64,000 nt of DNA from Synechococcus sp. WH 8016 (GTDB taxonomy: Bacteria > Cyanobacteriota > Cyanobacteriia > PCC-6307 > Cyanobiaceae). Each line of letters opens with the position of its first letter. Position 1 is the stretch's first letter. The notes under the pieces were generated by a model, which was not told the DNA's origin, did no database searches, and saw nothing but the letters and a program-made list of their open reading frames with translations. The position numbers and the translations under genes were made by a program. Location of the stretch: contig NZ_AGIK01000001.1 of assembly GCF_000230675.1 (NCBI RefSeq), forward strand, positions 248,001 through 312,000, in the 5' to 3' direction. Shown piece by piece: positions 48,070 to 58,804 of this stretch.

Positions 48070-49810
48070 GCATCTCTTGAACAGTGGCGTCACCAAGTTT
48101 GGTGATGTGTTCGCCAAAGCCACGTCGCCCGCCAGCATCTTTCCAACTGAGAAGCAAGGGTTCGATGGTTGCTTCAAGGTCTTCCAGGGGCATCTTCTGT
48201 AGAAACGGGCGCGCCAGTCGCTGCAAATTGGCGCTGCCACCAAGCCAGAGCTGATACTGATTCACGCCGCTGCCAACAAGGCCAAGCTCGGCCATGTAAG
48301 GACGAGCGCAACCATTCGGACATCCGGTCATGCGAACAAGAATGGATTTTTTGATCTCTAAATTGTTGAGCTGGGATTCAAGTCTTTCAAGAACATCGGG
48401 CAGAATTCGTTCTGATTCCGTCACGGCCAGTCCGCAGGTCGGTAGGGCCGGACAGGCGAGGGCATGGCGGACCAAGGGAGCAACTTCTGCTGGGAGTTCA
48501 AACCCCAATTCAGCCAATTCTGCTTTGATGGAAGATTTTTGACTGGATCCAATATTGCAAAGGAGTAGATCTTGATTAGGGGTTAGTCGGATTTCAAGTT
48601 GATATCTTTCAACAATCGAGCGAATCCCTGCCTTGATGTCTCCTTCGAGGCGACCACACATGAAGGGGAGGCCTACAAACCACAACCCGGGTTTTTGTCG
48701 GTGCCACCCCAAGTAATCCATCAACTTTGCAGGTGCTTCGTTAATCAATTTCTTGATATCTCTTTTGAAATAATCCTTGATTAAGGTTTCGCGGAACCAC
48801 TCAATCCCACGCTTGTGCAAAAGATATTTCATGCGCGCATGCTTTCTAACCTCACGATCCCCATGGTCTCGTTGCAGCGCCATGATGGATTGAAGGAGGT
48901 CGAAGATGTTTTCAGCTTCTACATAGCCCAAGGGATCAGCAATTCTTGCGAATGTGTCGTCTTGGTTATGTGTTCTTCCAAGGCCTCCGCCAACGTAAAC
49001 GTTGCATCCACGCATGGTTCCATTCTTGTTGGTGAAAAGAACGAGCCCAATGTCTTGGGTGAGGAGGTCAACAGAGTTGTCTCCAGAAACGGTTACGGCG
49101 ACTTTAAATTTTCTGGGGAGATAGGTATCGCCATAAATGGGTTCATCTTTGCTTCCGGAAAACACCCCTTCGGCGAACTGACGTTCGCGGGCTTGCTTGA
49201 CAGGCTTTGCAGGCTTAAATCGATAACTAAGGTCCCCATCAACCCACATGTCTAAGTAAGAACCTTCTGCTGCTTTAGGGCTCAGTAGATCAGCAATCTC
49301 GTCGGCCAGTTTTCTGGCGGCCGGATATCCATTGTTCTCAAATGGTGCAGCTGGTGCCATCACGTTTCGATTGATATCACCACAGGCAGCTAATGTTGAT
49401 CCAAGGTTTTCAATGATCGTGCCTATAACTGTTTTAAGATCAGCTTTCGGTATGCCATGCATTTGAAAAGCTTGGCGTGTTGTGATGCGTAGGGTTCCGT
49501 TTCCGTACTGATTGGAAAGATCGTCGAGAGCCGAAAATAGTTGTGCTGGAACTCTTCCGCCTGGATTCCTAAGGCGAAGCATCATCTGCCAGCATTTGAT
49601 TTTATCGGTTTTTCTTAATTCTCTATGGTTTTGTTGGTAGCTCCCATGAAACTTGAGTAACTGAACTGCATCCTCACTAAAGCGAATTTCGTCATTGCCC
49701 AGCTCTGTCAATAACGGTTCTCGAAGATGTCCGCTGTAGAGCTTTCTCTTTTCAGCCTTAGACAGCGCTGTGTCAATCGATTCCGTAGGTTTTGAAGGGC
49801 CATCAAGCAT
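48053..49810 (-). CDS. sir: Ferredoxin-sulfite reductase
   Basis: A siroheme and 4Fe-4S enzyme of about 585 residues reducing sulfite to sulfide with ferredoxin electrons. The cluster/siroheme cysteines are in 'ACPALPTCGLAVTE' and 'MTGCPNGCARPYMAE'. Other landmarks are 'TTRQAFQMHGI', 'AACGDINRNVMAP' and 'NVYVGGGLGRTH'. The frame is open to 49918, but an ATG at 49810 leaves room for a promoter opposite glyS. Confidence 0.93.
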   Translation of the reverse strand: MLDGPSKPTESIDTALSKAEKRKLYSGHLREPLLTELGNDEIRFSEDAVQLLKFHGSYQQNHRELRKTDKIKCWQMMLRLRNPGGRVPAQLFSALDDLSNQYGNGTLRITTRQAFQMHGIPKADLKTVIGTIIENLGSTLAACGDINRNVMAPAAPFENNGYPAARKLADEIADLLSPKAAEGSYLDMWVDGDLSYRFKPAKPVKQARERQFAEGVFSGSKDEPIYGDTYLPRKFKVAVTVSGDNSVDLLTQDIGLVLFTNKNGTMRGCNVYVGGGLGRTHNQDDTFARIADPLGYVEAENIFDLLQSIMALQRDHGDREVRKHARMKYLLHKRGIEWFRETLIKDYFKRDIKKLINEAPAKLMDYLGWHRQKPGLWFVGLPFMCGRLEGDIKAGIRSIVERYQLEIRLTPNQDLLLCNIGSSQKSSIKAELAELGFELPAEVAPLVRHALACPALPTCGLAVTESERILPDVLERLESQLNNLEIKKSILVRMTGCPNGCARPYMAELGLVGSGVNQYQLWLGGSANLQRLARPFLQKMPLEDLEATIEPLLLSWKDAGGRRGFGEHITKLGDATVQEMLKVPG

Positions 49811-49938
49811 CCGATCGTGCCCTGCTTCTTGCGTCCCTGAGGTTGTCGTCAAACCTTCGTTCACGGATTCAAGGGATAGGTCTTTTGAAACTAGCGAAGC
49901 GGCTTCCAATACAGTCAATTGCTACATACCCAATCGGC

Positions 49939-52098
49939 GTGTCCTCAACATTCCTCCTTGAAATCGGTACCGAGGAACTGCCAGCAGAGTTTGTGCACTC
50001 GGCACTGAAGCAGCTTCAGCAGATGGTGGTGTCCGATTTGAAGGACCTTCGCTTAAGTCATGGCCGAGTCAGGGTTTCTGGGACGCCTAGACGCCTTGCT
50101 GTGCAGGTGGAGGCGTTGATGGATCGTCAGCCCGATTTAGAGGAAGAACGCAAGGGGCCCCCCGTGAAACAGGCCCTGGTGGATGGTCAACCCGGCCCTG
50201 CGGCTTTGGGTTTTGCCAAACGTTGTGGGGTGGACCCGGCTGAGCTTCAAGCGCGTGACACCCCCAAGGGTCCTTGTTTGTTTGCCCGTGTTCGCACCCC
50301 CGGTGATGCCACCACAACCCTGCTGAAGGAGCGCATTCCCGCCTGGATCAATGGTTTGCAAGGCAGGCGATTCATGCGCTGGGGTGATGGTGATCAGCGC
50401 TTCAGCCGTCCCGTGCGTTGGTTGGTGTCGCTGGTCGGGTCTGAGTTGATTCCGGTCACTCTGTCGGCGGCACAACCCGCGGTTCAAAGCGGGCGTTTGA
50501 GTCGATCCCATCGTCTCCGCGACAGCACCTTGGAGATTGCCCATGCGGATGATTACGTCGATGCCCTAGCGAAGGCCGGTGTGATGGTGGATCGCTCTCA
50601 ACGGGAGCAGTTGATTCGCTCAGCGTTGGACCAGGAGGCAAGCGCGTGTTCTGCCTCTGTTGATTGTCCTGAGGATCTATTTGAGGAGTTGGTTGATCTT
50701 GTTGAGGCCCCCAGGGTGCTGAGTGGGGAGATTGCCGACTGTTATCTCGATTTGCCACCAGAAGTGATTGTCACGGTGATGCAATCCCATCAGCGCTATG
50801 TCCCTTTGAAACGGGAGAACGCTCATGAAGATCCCCTAGCTCTTCAGGCTCGGGACGTTCTGCTGTCCAAGTTTTTGCTCGTGAGCAATGGCCTTGATCG
50901 TGCAGATGCAACCATCGTTCGGGGGAATGAGCGGGTGTTGGGTGCCCGCTTGGCTGATGCTGAATTTTTCCTGAATGTGGATCGGAAAAGTCCGAGTGAG
51001 ACGCGCCGCGATGGCCTGGATCGCGTCACCTTTGCCAAGGGGCTCGGCAGCTTGCGAGATCGATGTGATCGGATCGCCTGGATGACGGAGCGTTTGATCG
51101 AATCGCTCTCCATTCCTCCAGACATTGCCACGCATGCCAAGAGAGCAGCCCATTTCTGCAAACATGATTTGGTGAGCCAGATGGTGGGCGAGTTCCCTGA
51201 GCTGCAGGGATTGATCGGTGGCAAATACTTGTTGGAAGAGGGGGAAGATCGCCATGTTGCTCTTGCTGTCGCTGAGCACTACCAGCCCCGCGGGGCTGGA
51301 GATGCCCTTCCCTCCAGCGATGCTGGAGCGCTTTTGGCCCTATCTGAGCGCTTGGAATTGCTCTTGAGCATCTATGCCAAGGGCGACCGTCCCAGCGGTT
51401 CATCGGATCCTTATGCCTTGCGTCGGGCTGGGAATGGCATTGTTCAGATTCTTTGGGACAGGGGATGGCGCCTCTCGTTGCAGAGCCTGCTGTCGGATGC
51501 AGCCAAGTATTGGGCGGAACGCTTCCCCTCCTTTGCGGTGCAACCGGAGGCTTTCGTGGCAGATCTTTCGCTGTTGCTACGACAGCGAATGGTGTCTCAG
51601 TTTGAGGAGGATGGCTTCCCTGCCGATTTGGTTCAAGCCGTGGCAGGGGAGTCCGTTGGCGACGAGCGTCTGCTCAGTGATCCAGTCGATGCTCGAGAAC
51701 GTCTGGTCCTGCTGCATCAGCTTCGTGGCGATCAACGCCTGCAGGCCGTGCAAGCGGTTGTGCAACGTGCAGCCAAACTCGCCGAGAAGGGTGATCTCGG
51801 AAGCGATCAGCTCAGTCCTAAGGGGGTTGTTAAAGCTGATTTGTTCGAATCAGAGAGCGAAGCTTCCCTCCTGCAATCGCTGGACGACCTGTCGCCTCTC
51901 GCACAATCACGCAATTACATCCAGCTTGCAGAGGGTTTGCAGGGTGCCGCCAAGGCACTTGAGGCCTTTTTTGATGGACCACAAAGCGTGATGGTGATGG
52001 CGGACAATCCCGATGTCCGCCGTAATCGCCTCAACCTTCTAGGTGTTTTGAAAAATCAGGCATCAGTCCTGGCGCAATTTGATTGCATCCAGTCCTGA
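49939..52098 (+). CDS. glyS: Glycyl-tRNA synthetase beta subunit
   Basis: A 719-residue subunit of the alpha2-beta2 enzyme charging tRNA-Gly. The N-terminus 'FLLEIGTEELPAEFV' fixes the GTG start at 49939. Further landmarks: 'GRRFMRWGDGDQRFSRPVRW', 'VTVMQSHQRYVPL', and 'SDPYALRRAGNGIVQI' near the C-terminal anticodon-binding part. It is divergent from sir and convergent with chlP. Confidence 0.96.
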   Translation: MSSTFLLEIGTEELPAEFVHSALKQLQQMVVSDLKDLRLSHGRVRVSGTPRRLAVQVEALMDRQPDLEEERKGPPVKQALVDGQPGPAALGFAKRCGVDPAELQARDTPKGPCLFARVRTPGDATTTLLKERIPAWINGLQGRRFMRWGDGDQRFSRPVRWLVSLVGSELIPVTLSAAQPAVQSGRLSRSHRLRDSTLEIAHADDYVDALAKAGVMVDRSQREQLIRSALDQEASACSASVDCPEDLFEELVDLVEAPRVLSGEIADCYLDLPPEVIVTVMQSHQRYVPLKRENAHEDPLALQARDVLLSKFLLVSNGLDRADATIVRGNERVLGARLADAEFFLNVDRKSPSETRRDGLDRVTFAKGLGSLRDRCDRIAWMTERLIESLSIPPDIATHAKRAAHFCKHDLVSQMVGEFPELQGLIGGKYLLEEGEDRHVALAVAEHYQPRGAGDALPSSDAGALLALSERLELLLSIYAKGDRPSGSSDPYALRRAGNGIVQILWDRGWRLSLQSLLSDAAKYWAERFPSFAVQPEAFVADLSLLLRQRMVSQFEEDGFPADLVQAVAGESVGDERLLSDPVDARERLVLLHQLRGDQRLQAVQAVVQRAAKLAEKGDLGSDQLSPKGVVKADLFESESEASLLQSLDDLSPLAQSRNYIQLAEGLQGAAKALEAFFDGPQSVMVMADNPDVRRNRLNLLGVLKNQASVLAQFDCIQS

Positions 52099-52115
52099 TG
52101 TCTCGAGGCGAGGCC

Positions 52116-53504
52116 TCAGCCTGCGGTGACCTTGGAACGCTCTTCCTCGATCCCCGCCTCCCCTTGTTTGGGAGCATGACCTGAGGTCTGGGCCTTGATC
52201 GCTTGGGCAGCTTCGTCGGCTAAGAAGTCACCATCGGACCTGCCAACGGCTGAAGGAACGGAGTCGTAGGTGGAGGGGGCTAAAGCTTGACCGCGGAGAA
52301 GACTGCCAAGGGTGCGAGCGGTGAGTTTCACCTGTTGCCAGGGATTCATCATCACGACCTTTTTGTACAGATAGCTGTCAAAGGTCAGCTTCTGGACGTC
52401 TTGGTCATCGCACATTTCAACGAATGCTTCTCGAGCGGCATCAGTGCGATAGAAGATGCGTTGAAGAATATCGAGCACGATGTACGTGGCTCCATATTTG
52501 CGATCCCATCGCTTGAGGTAGGTGTTTTTGATCTCCTTTTCAGTGGGCATTTGCGTGCCGTTTTTGGAGATTTCAACAATCGCTTCCGCGCACATGCGAC
52601 CGCTCTTTGCGGCGAAATAGATTCCTTCTCCTGAGCTCTTGGTCACGTAACCAGCGGCATCTCCCACAAGGGCCATGCGGCCCACCACTCTGCGAGGGCG
52701 GGGATGTTCGGGAATGGGGTGCGCTTCAACTTTGATCACTTCGCCCTTGAACAGACGCTTTCGGGCCCGTTCGCGAATGCCTTTTTGAAGCCCCTTAATC
52801 AGGGATTGATTTTGTTGCATGGTCCCTGTCCCCACGGCCACGTGGTCGTACTTAGGGAACACCCAGGCATAGAAGTCGGGTGAGACATCTGTTCCTACGT
52901 ACATCTCGGCGAGATCCTCGTAGTAAGCCATCTCTTCTGCAGGCAGCTTGATGCGTTCCTGAAACGCGATCGCAACCTTGTAATCACCAGCGTCCATCGC
53001 TTTGGCGACCCGGGAGTTGGCTCCATCGGCGCCAATGATCAGATCCACGTCCAGGCTTTTCATGTCGCCGGTAGGACCGCCTGAGCTGTAATCGGCGTAA
53101 TGGAGGGTGTAAGGACCTTGGCGATTGTCTCCAGTGTCGATCTTTTGCACCAACCCATTAATAAGGGTGGTGCCTAGGTCGGCAGCTCGGTTGCGAAGGA
53201 AGGAGTCGAACACCTCGCGTCGACACATGCCGATATAGGCATTGTCGTCGTACCCGAGGGGATCCAACTTGATATCAACCTCCCGATTGGAGGGTGAAAT
53301 CATCTTCATGTTTCGAACTTTGCGGTCGATGATCGAATCCGGAAGATCGAATTCCTCAACCATGCAAAGCGGAATCGCTCCCCCGCAAGGCTTGGCGTTA
53401 TCGAGTTTTCTCTCGAACAACCAGGTCTTGATGCCGGCCCGTGCAAGCACTTCTGCGGCACAGGATCCGCTCGGTCCACCACCGACAACGGCAACTCTCA
53501 GCAT
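52116..53504 (-). CDS. chlP: Geranylgeranyl reductase
   Basis: A 462-residue flavoprotein reducing geranylgeranyl to phytyl chains for chlorophyll and tocopherol. The FAD-binding N-terminus 'VAVVGGGPSGSCAAEVLA', 'KPCGGAIPLCMVEEF' and 'MALVGDAAGYVTKSSGEG' match ChlP. The C-terminal 60 residues are low-complexity. It lies downstream of glyS in the opposite orientation. Confidence 0.96.
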   Translation of the reverse strand: MLRVAVVGGGPSGSCAAEVLARAGIKTWLFERKLDNAKPCGGAIPLCMVEEFDLPDSIIDRKVRNMKMISPSNREVDIKLDPLGYDDNAYIGMCRREVFDSFLRNRAADLGTTLINGLVQKIDTGDNRQGPYTLHYADYSSGGPTGDMKSLDVDLIIGADGANSRVAKAMDAGDYKVAIAFQERIKLPAEEMAYYEDLAEMYVGTDVSPDFYAWVFPKYDHVAVGTGTMQQNQSLIKGLQKGIRERARKRLFKGEVIKVEAHPIPEHPRPRRVVGRMALVGDAAGYVTKSSGEGIYFAAKSGRMCAEAIVEISKNGTQMPTEKEIKNTYLKRWDRKYGATYIVLDILQRIFYRTDAAREAFVEMCDDQDVQKLTFDSYLYKKVVMMNPWQQVKLTARTLGSLLRGQALAPSTYDSVPSAVGRSDGDFLADEAAQAIKAQTSGHAPKQGEAGIEEERSKVTAG

Positions 53505-53604
53505 CTCAGCAAACTCCGCCGGGTCATTGATTTCAAACTAATCACGCATCCTGAAAAGTGGTACTAGGCCCTGGCGGAGCCCCTTACGATTGAAACAACA
53601 CTGC

Positions 53605-54372
53605 ATGAATCCTCTGGGAAGAGCCGTCGCCACTCGTCGCAGCACCCGGGATGACATTCCTGTTGCCCGTCGCTCGAAACCTGCTCCTCGTCAGCGACGG
53701 AGCGGTTTTGGAGTTTTTTTGGCCTGTCTCCTCGTGGGGGGAGGAAGTTTGGCGGCTGTTTGGTTAGGGCCAGGGTTGTTGGCGCGTCGTTCTTTTTGGT
53801 TTCCTTCGGCTCCAGTTCCGGTGGTGGAAGGGATTGAAGCGCCGCCAGATGCCGATGGTCGCCTGCTTGGACATTTTCCTTATGACGAGGCGATTGCCAG
53901 CCAACTCGTGCCCGTTGAGGCTGGAATTGAGTTGCACCAGGATGCAGCCTTGGCCCTGGATTCGATGCGCCGTGCCGCAGCTTCCGATGGAATCGATCTA
54001 AGGCTGATCAGTGGTTATCGCTCCCATACGTTGCAGCAAGGGATTTTCTTTGATGTGAAATCAGAAAGAAATCAAACCGCCGAAGAGCGGGCCAAGGTTT
54101 CGGCACCGCCGGGTTATTCCGAGCACAGCACTGGTTATGCGATTGACCTTGGCGATGGCAGCCGTCCAGATACCAATCTTTCTGTCTCTTTTGAGACGAC
54201 TCCGGCATTTCGTTGGTTGCAGGATTACGCCGCTAGTTATCACTTCACGCTGTCCTTCCCTGAAGTGAATCCTCAGGGTGTGAGCTATGAGCCTTGGCAC
54301 TGGCGCTTTGAGGGTTCAGCGGAGGCTTTGCGCCAATTTGAACCCGCACGTCAGCTGGCTCTTGGGCGTTGA
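53605..54372 (+). CDS. D-alanyl-D-alanine carboxypeptidase, VanY-like (M15B)
   Basis: A 255-residue zinc carboxypeptidase trimming peptidoglycan stem peptides. A basic N-terminus and one membrane helix (GVFLACLLVGGGSLAAVWLG) anchor it with the catalytic domain in the periplasm. Zinc-site blocks are 'LISGYRSHTLQQGIF', 'PPGYSEHSTGYAIDLGD' and 'SYEPWHWRFEG'. ATGs at 53590 and 53605 are both possible. It overlaps the U32 gene start by 4 bp. Confidence 0.92.
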   Translation: MNPLGRAVATRRSTRDDIPVARRSKPAPRQRRSGFGVFLACLLVGGGSLAAVWLGPGLLARRSFWFPSAPVPVVEGIEAPPDADGRLLGHFPYDEAIASQLVPVEAGIELHQDAALALDSMRRAAASDGIDLRLISGYRSHTLQQGIFFDVKSERNQTAEERAKVSAPPGYSEHSTGYAIDLGDGSRPDTNLSVSFETTPAFRWLQDYAASYHFTLSFPEVNPQGVSYEPWHWRFEGSAEALRQFEPARQLALGR

Positions 54373-56936
54373 ACACATCATCTTTCCCAGAGTTGCTCTC
54401 CCCAGCTGGGGATTGGAAGGCCTTGAGGGCGGCGGTCTCCAACGGTGCTGATGCCGTTTATTTCGGGGTTGAGGCTTTCAATGCTCGTCTTCGGGCAGAG
54501 AACTTTCAGCTTGTTGAGCTGCCCGAGATCATGGCCTGGCTTCATGCCCGGGGGGTGAAGGGATTTCTCACGGTGAACGTCCTCATCTTTGGCGATGAGT
54601 TGGAGCAAGCGGCCCATCTGCTGTTGGCCGCAGATCAGGCTGGCGTTGATGCTCTGATTGTTCAGGACTTAGGGCTTTGCCTTCTTGCGAAAGCACTTGT
54701 TCCCACGTTGTCTTTGCATGCATCCACCCAGATGTCGATCACCAGTGCTGCTGGTGTGGCTCAGGCAGCGGCAGCGGGCTGTGAGCGGGTTGTGCTGGCG
54801 AGGGAACTCGCCCTCCGCGATCTCGAGAGGCTGCAAAACCAATTGAAGGAGAGATCCCTTGCCATGCCTCTCGAGGTGTTTGTGCACGGGGCCTTATGCG
54901 TGGCCTACTCCGGTCAGTGCCTCACCAGTGAATCTCTGGGCCAGCGCAGTGCCAATCGTGGTGAATGTGCACAAGCTTGCCGTTTGCCTTATGAATTGGT
55001 GGTGGATGGTGAATCGCTCGATCTCGGAGATCAACGCTATTTACTGTCTCCCCAGGATCTCGCCGCTTGGCCACTCCTGGCGGATTTGGTGAAGCTCGGA
55101 ATCAGGAGTTTCAAGATCGAAGGTCGCCTCAAGGATCCCACCTATGTGGCCTCGGTCACGGATGCCTATCGCCGCAGTCTCGATGGCTTGGACTGCGATC
55201 TGGCGGAGATTCAACGCCAGCTTGAGCTTGGTTTTTCCAGGGGCTTATCCACTGGTTGGTTGCGGGGCATTGATCACCGTGCCCTCGTGCATGGCCGTTG
55301 GAGCAAGAAGCGTGGTCCGGTGATTGGTGAACTGATTCGCGTCGAGGCAAAGGGATGGTTGGTGATGCAGTGCACGGAGAGCCCTCGCAACGGTCAGGGT
55401 TTGGTTTTGGAAGCGTCGGATCGTCAGGATGACCCTCTGACACCTCCGCGTGAAATTGGTGGACGGGTGATGGAGGTGAAGGCGATGGAGAGAGGGCTCG
55501 TTCGTTTGCGGATAGGACCTGGCCGTGTCGATCTATCCGGTCTGCGTTCAGGATCCTCGGTCTGGCTCACCAGTGATCCGCAATGGCAAAGCACTTGGCA
55601 GCGTCGATCGGAACGCGTGGTGTCTCCGCTTGAACGGGGGCTTCACGTTCGTGTGAGTGGGCAGATCGGTGAAGCTCTGGAGTTGGAGCTGATTGAACCT
55701 GTTTTGCCTGGTGGAGAACGCTGCAGCGTGACGAGTCAGGCCGTGTTGGAGCCTGCCCGTGATCACGGTTTAGATCGTGAGCGTTTGGTCGCTCAGCTTG
55801 GGCGTTTGGGCGGCACGGGCTGGTGTCTTGAGCATCTGGAAACGAACCTGGGATCGGGGTTATTTCTTCCCGTTGCTGAGCTGAACAGGATGCGCCGGTC
55901 GTTGTTGCAGCAGATGGCTGATGGCGGCCTCACGGCAGCCTTTCAACAGGAGGGGCTGGAGGCGTCTTCGGAGCGGGTGGACCCTCAGCCCATCGTTGCG
56001 GCAACACTCGAGCGCTTGGCTGATTGGCGGGACTCAGCACAGCAGCAGTCCAAGTCGCCGTCGTTGGTTGTGCTCGTTCGAAGCCTGGAGCAGTTGCGTG
56101 CTCTTCAAGACATGGGCGATGGACCGATCGCCTCGGTTATTGCCGATCTAGAGCATCCGAAGGATCTCAAAGAAGCTGTGGCGATAGGCCGTGGTTGCTG
56201 GCCTGATGGAATTTGGTTGGCCGGACCGCGCATCACCAGGCCTGGTGAACGCTGGATGTTGGAACCGCTTCTAAAAGCGAAAGCGGATGGATATCTCGTG
56301 CGCAACGCGGATCAGTTGGAGCTACTCACGGGCCAGGCTCGCTGTGCTGGAGACTTCACGTTGAATGTCTCAAACCCGCTCAGCTTGCTTTGGTTCCTGG
56401 AGACCTGGGGACTGGATCGGGTCACAGCCAGTTGTGATTTGAACCTCAGCCAATTGCTTGATTTGGTGCAGGCTTCTCCACCTGATCGGATTGAAGTGGT
56501 GTTGCATCAACACATGCCGCTCTTTCATATGGAGCACTGCTTGTTCTGTTCGTTCCTCTCGGAAGGCCACGATCACACCGATTGTGGAAGGCCCTGTGAG
56601 CAGCACACCGTGATGCTGAGAGATCGGAGTGGCGTTGAGCATCCGCTGAAAGCGGATCTTGGCTGTCGCAACACGTTGTTTAATGGCAAGCCGCAGACGG
56701 GAGTTGAGGCGCTGTCGGCCTTGCGTCATGCAGGCATTCATCGCTATCGATTGGATCTTCTCGATGAAGGGGCCGAGGCCACGTTGCGGCGGGTCCAGCT
56801 TTATAGCGATGCTCTTTTAGGACGCACTCTCTCAGCTGACGTTTGGAGGCGTGAACAAATCGATCACAAACTCGGCGTCACGCGTGGCAGTTTGCGCATC
56901 GGTCGAGAAAATCAAGCGTTGCAAGTCTCATGTTGA
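54369..56936 (+). CDS. U32 family peptidase-like protein
   Basis: An 855-residue member of the U32 collagenase-like family. It opens with 'LLSPAGDWKALRAAVSNGAD' and has the signature 'VFVHGALCVAYSGQCLTS' and cysteine-rich 'HCLFCSFLSEGHDHTDCGRP'. Related proteins RlhA/TrhP hydroxylate 23S rRNA or tRNA rather than cleave proteins, so an RNA-modification role is plausible. It starts at TTG overlapping the VanY-like stop. Confidence 0.9.
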   Translation: MNTSSFPELLSPAGDWKALRAAVSNGADAVYFGVEAFNARLRAENFQLVELPEIMAWLHARGVKGFLTVNVLIFGDELEQAAHLLLAADQAGVDALIVQDLGLCLLAKALVPTLSLHASTQMSITSAAGVAQAAAAGCERVVLARELALRDLERLQNQLKERSLAMPLEVFVHGALCVAYSGQCLTSESLGQRSANRGECAQACRLPYELVVDGESLDLGDQRYLLSPQDLAAWPLLADLVKLGIRSFKIEGRLKDPTYVASVTDAYRRSLDGLDCDLAEIQRQLELGFSRGLSTGWLRGIDHRALVHGRWSKKRGPVIGELIRVEAKGWLVMQCTESPRNGQGLVLEASDRQDDPLTPPREIGGRVMEVKAMERGLVRLRIGPGRVDLSGLRSGSSVWLTSDPQWQSTWQRRSERVVSPLERGLHVRVSGQIGEALELELIEPVLPGGERCSVTSQAVLEPARDHGLDRERLVAQLGRLGGTGWCLEHLETNLGSGLFLPVAELNRMRRSLLQQMADGGLTAAFQQEGLEASSERVDPQPIVAATLERLADWRDSAQQQSKSPSLVVLVRSLEQLRALQDMGDGPIASVIADLEHPKDLKEAVAIGRGCWPDGIWLAGPRITRPGERWMLEPLLKAKADGYLVRNADQLELLTGQARCAGDFTLNVSNPLSLLWFLETWGLDRVTASCDLNLSQLLDLVQASPPDRIEVVLHQHMPLFHMEHCLFCSFLSEGHDHTDCGRPCEQHTVMLRDRSGVEHPLKADLGCRNTLFNGKPQTGVEALSALRHAGIHRYRLDLLDEGAEATLRRVQLYSDALLGRTLSADVWRREQIDHKLGVTRGSLRIGRENQALQVSC

Positions 56937-57001
56937 GATAGCATGTCGCGGCTGCGCCTGCTGGCGTTCCAAAGTTTCCCCCTTATAACCTTACGGACCT
57001 C

Positions 57002-58804
57002 ATGAGCGCCCCGAATAAGGCGATTCGCAATATAGCGATCATCGCCCACGTGGATCACGGCAAAACCACTCTGGTGGATGCCCTGCTCAGCCAGTCCGGA
57101 ATCTTTCGCGACAACGAGGCCGTTCCAACATGCGTTCTTGATTCCAATGATTTGGAGCGGGAACGCGGAATTACGATCCTTTCGAAAAATACTGCGGTTA
57201 CCTATAACGAAACCAGAATCAATATTGTTGATACCCCTGGCCACGCTGATTTCGGGGGCGAAGTCGAGCGTGTGCTCGGCATGGTGGATGGATGTTTGCT
57301 GATCGTTGATGCAAACGAGGGGCCCATGCCCCAAACCCGTTTTGTGCTTAAAAAAGCCCTCGAGCAGGGTTTAAGACCGATTGTGTTCGTCAACAAGATT
57401 GACCGTGCACGTGTCGACCCAGAAACGGCTGTCGATAAGGTTCTTGATCTCTTTCTAGAGCTTGGTGCTGACGACGATCAGTGTGATTTCCCTTATTTGT
57501 TCGGGAGTGGTTTGGGTGGCTTTGCGAAGCCCGACATGAAAACAGAGAGCGACAATATGCGTCCTCTCTTTGATGCAATTTTGCGTCATGTTCCGCCTCC
57601 AGTAGGAGATCCTGAGAAGCCTCTACAACTTCAAATCACGACTCTTGATTATTCTGATTTCCTTGGTCGGATCATCATTGGTCGCGTTCACAATGGTGTT
57701 ATTAGACAGGGGCAAAGAGCCACGCTCATTAAAGATGATGGCAGCGTCAAAAAAGGTCGTATCAGTAAACTTCTAGGCTTCGAGGGTCTTCAAAGAGTTG
57801 ATATTGAAGAGGCGTCTGCCGGCGATCTTGTGGCAGTGGCTGGTTTCGATGACGTCAACATCGGCGAAACGATCGCTTGCCCTGATGAGCCAAAAGCTTT
57901 ACCGCTCATCAAGGTTGATGAACCAACCCTGCAAATGACCTTTGTGGTCAATGATTCACCTTTCGCAGGGAAAGAAGGGAAGTTTGTGACCAGTCGCCAG
58001 CTTCGCGATCGCTTGCAGCGCGAACTGCTCACCAATGTGGCGTTACGGGTCGAAGATACGGATTCCCCAGATCGTTTTGCTGTGAGTGGGCGGGGGGAAC
58101 TTCACCTCGGCATCTTGATTGAGACGATGCGACGCGAGGGCTATGAGTTTCAAGTGTCTCAGCCTCAAGTGATCTTCCGCACCATTGACGGCACTCCCTG
58201 TGAACCAGTGGAAACACTGGTGATGGATGTTCCTGAAGCTGCCGTTGGTTCCTGTATCGAGAAGCTCGGAACGCGCAAAGCTGAGATGCAGAACATGGAA
58301 ACAGGCGCTGACAACCGCACGCAACTCGAATTTGTGGTTCCGTCGCGGGGACTGATTGGTTTCCGCGGTGAATTCATTCGCGCTACTCGCGGAGAAGGGA
58401 TCATGAGCCATTCATTTTTCGAATATCGCCCGATGCAGGGTGAGTTCGATACGCGAAGGAACGGTGTTTTGATTGCATTTGAAGAAGGCACAGCTACTTT
58501 CTACGCTCTCAAAGGAGCGGAAGATCGTGGCCAATTCTTTATTACTCCAGGCACCAAGGTTTATAAGGGAATGATCATTGGCGAGAACACCCGTCAGCAA
58601 GATATGGAAATTAATATCTGCAAAGCAAAGCAAGTTACCAACATTCGTTCCGCTGGAGCAGATGTTTTAGACACGTTGCAGTCACCGATTCAGATGACGC
58701 TCGAGCGTGCTTTGGAATACATCGGTCCTGATGAAATGCTTGAAGTTACTCCTGAATCCATGCGGTTAAGGAAATTACCAGCCAAGAAAATGGCTAAGCG
58801 TTGA
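57002..58804 (+). CDS. typA: GTP-binding protein TypA/BipA
   Basis: A 600-residue ribosome-associated GTPase of the EF-G type, involved in ribosome assembly and stress. G motifs: '[17 protein letters not shown]', '[10 protein letters not shown]', '[17 protein letters not shown]' and '[11 protein letters not shown]'. The C-terminal signature '[20 protein letters not shown]' is intact. The DUF309 gene overlaps its stop codon. Confidence 0.97.
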   Translation: MSAPNKAIRNIAIIAHVDHGKTTLVDALLSQSGIFRDNEAVPTCVLDSNDLERERGITILSKNTAVTYNETRINIVDTPGHADFGGEVERVLGMVDGCLLIVDANEGPMPQTRFVLKKALEQGLRPIVFVNKIDRARVDPETAVDKVLDLFLELGADDDQCDFPYLFGSGLGGFAKPDMKTESDNMRPLFDAILRHVPPPVGDPEKPLQLQITTLDYSDFLGRIIIGRVHNGVIRQGQRATLIKDDGSVKKGRISKLLGFEGLQRVDIEEASAGDLVAVAGFDDVNIGETIACPDEPKALPLIKVDEPTLQMTFVVNDSPFAGKEGKFVTSRQLRDRLQRELLTNVALRVEDTDSPDRFAVSGRGELHLGILIETMRREGYEFQVSQPQVIFRTIDGTPCEPVETLVMDVPEAAVGSCIEKLGTRKAEMQNMETGADNRTQLEFVVPSRGLIGFRGEFIRATRGEGIMSHSFFEYRPMQGEFDTRRNGVLIAFEEGTATFYALKGAEDRGQFFITPGTKVYKGMIIGENTRQQDMEINICKAKQVTNIRSAGADVLDTLQSPIQMTLERALEYIGPDEMLEVTPESMRLRKLPAKKMAKR

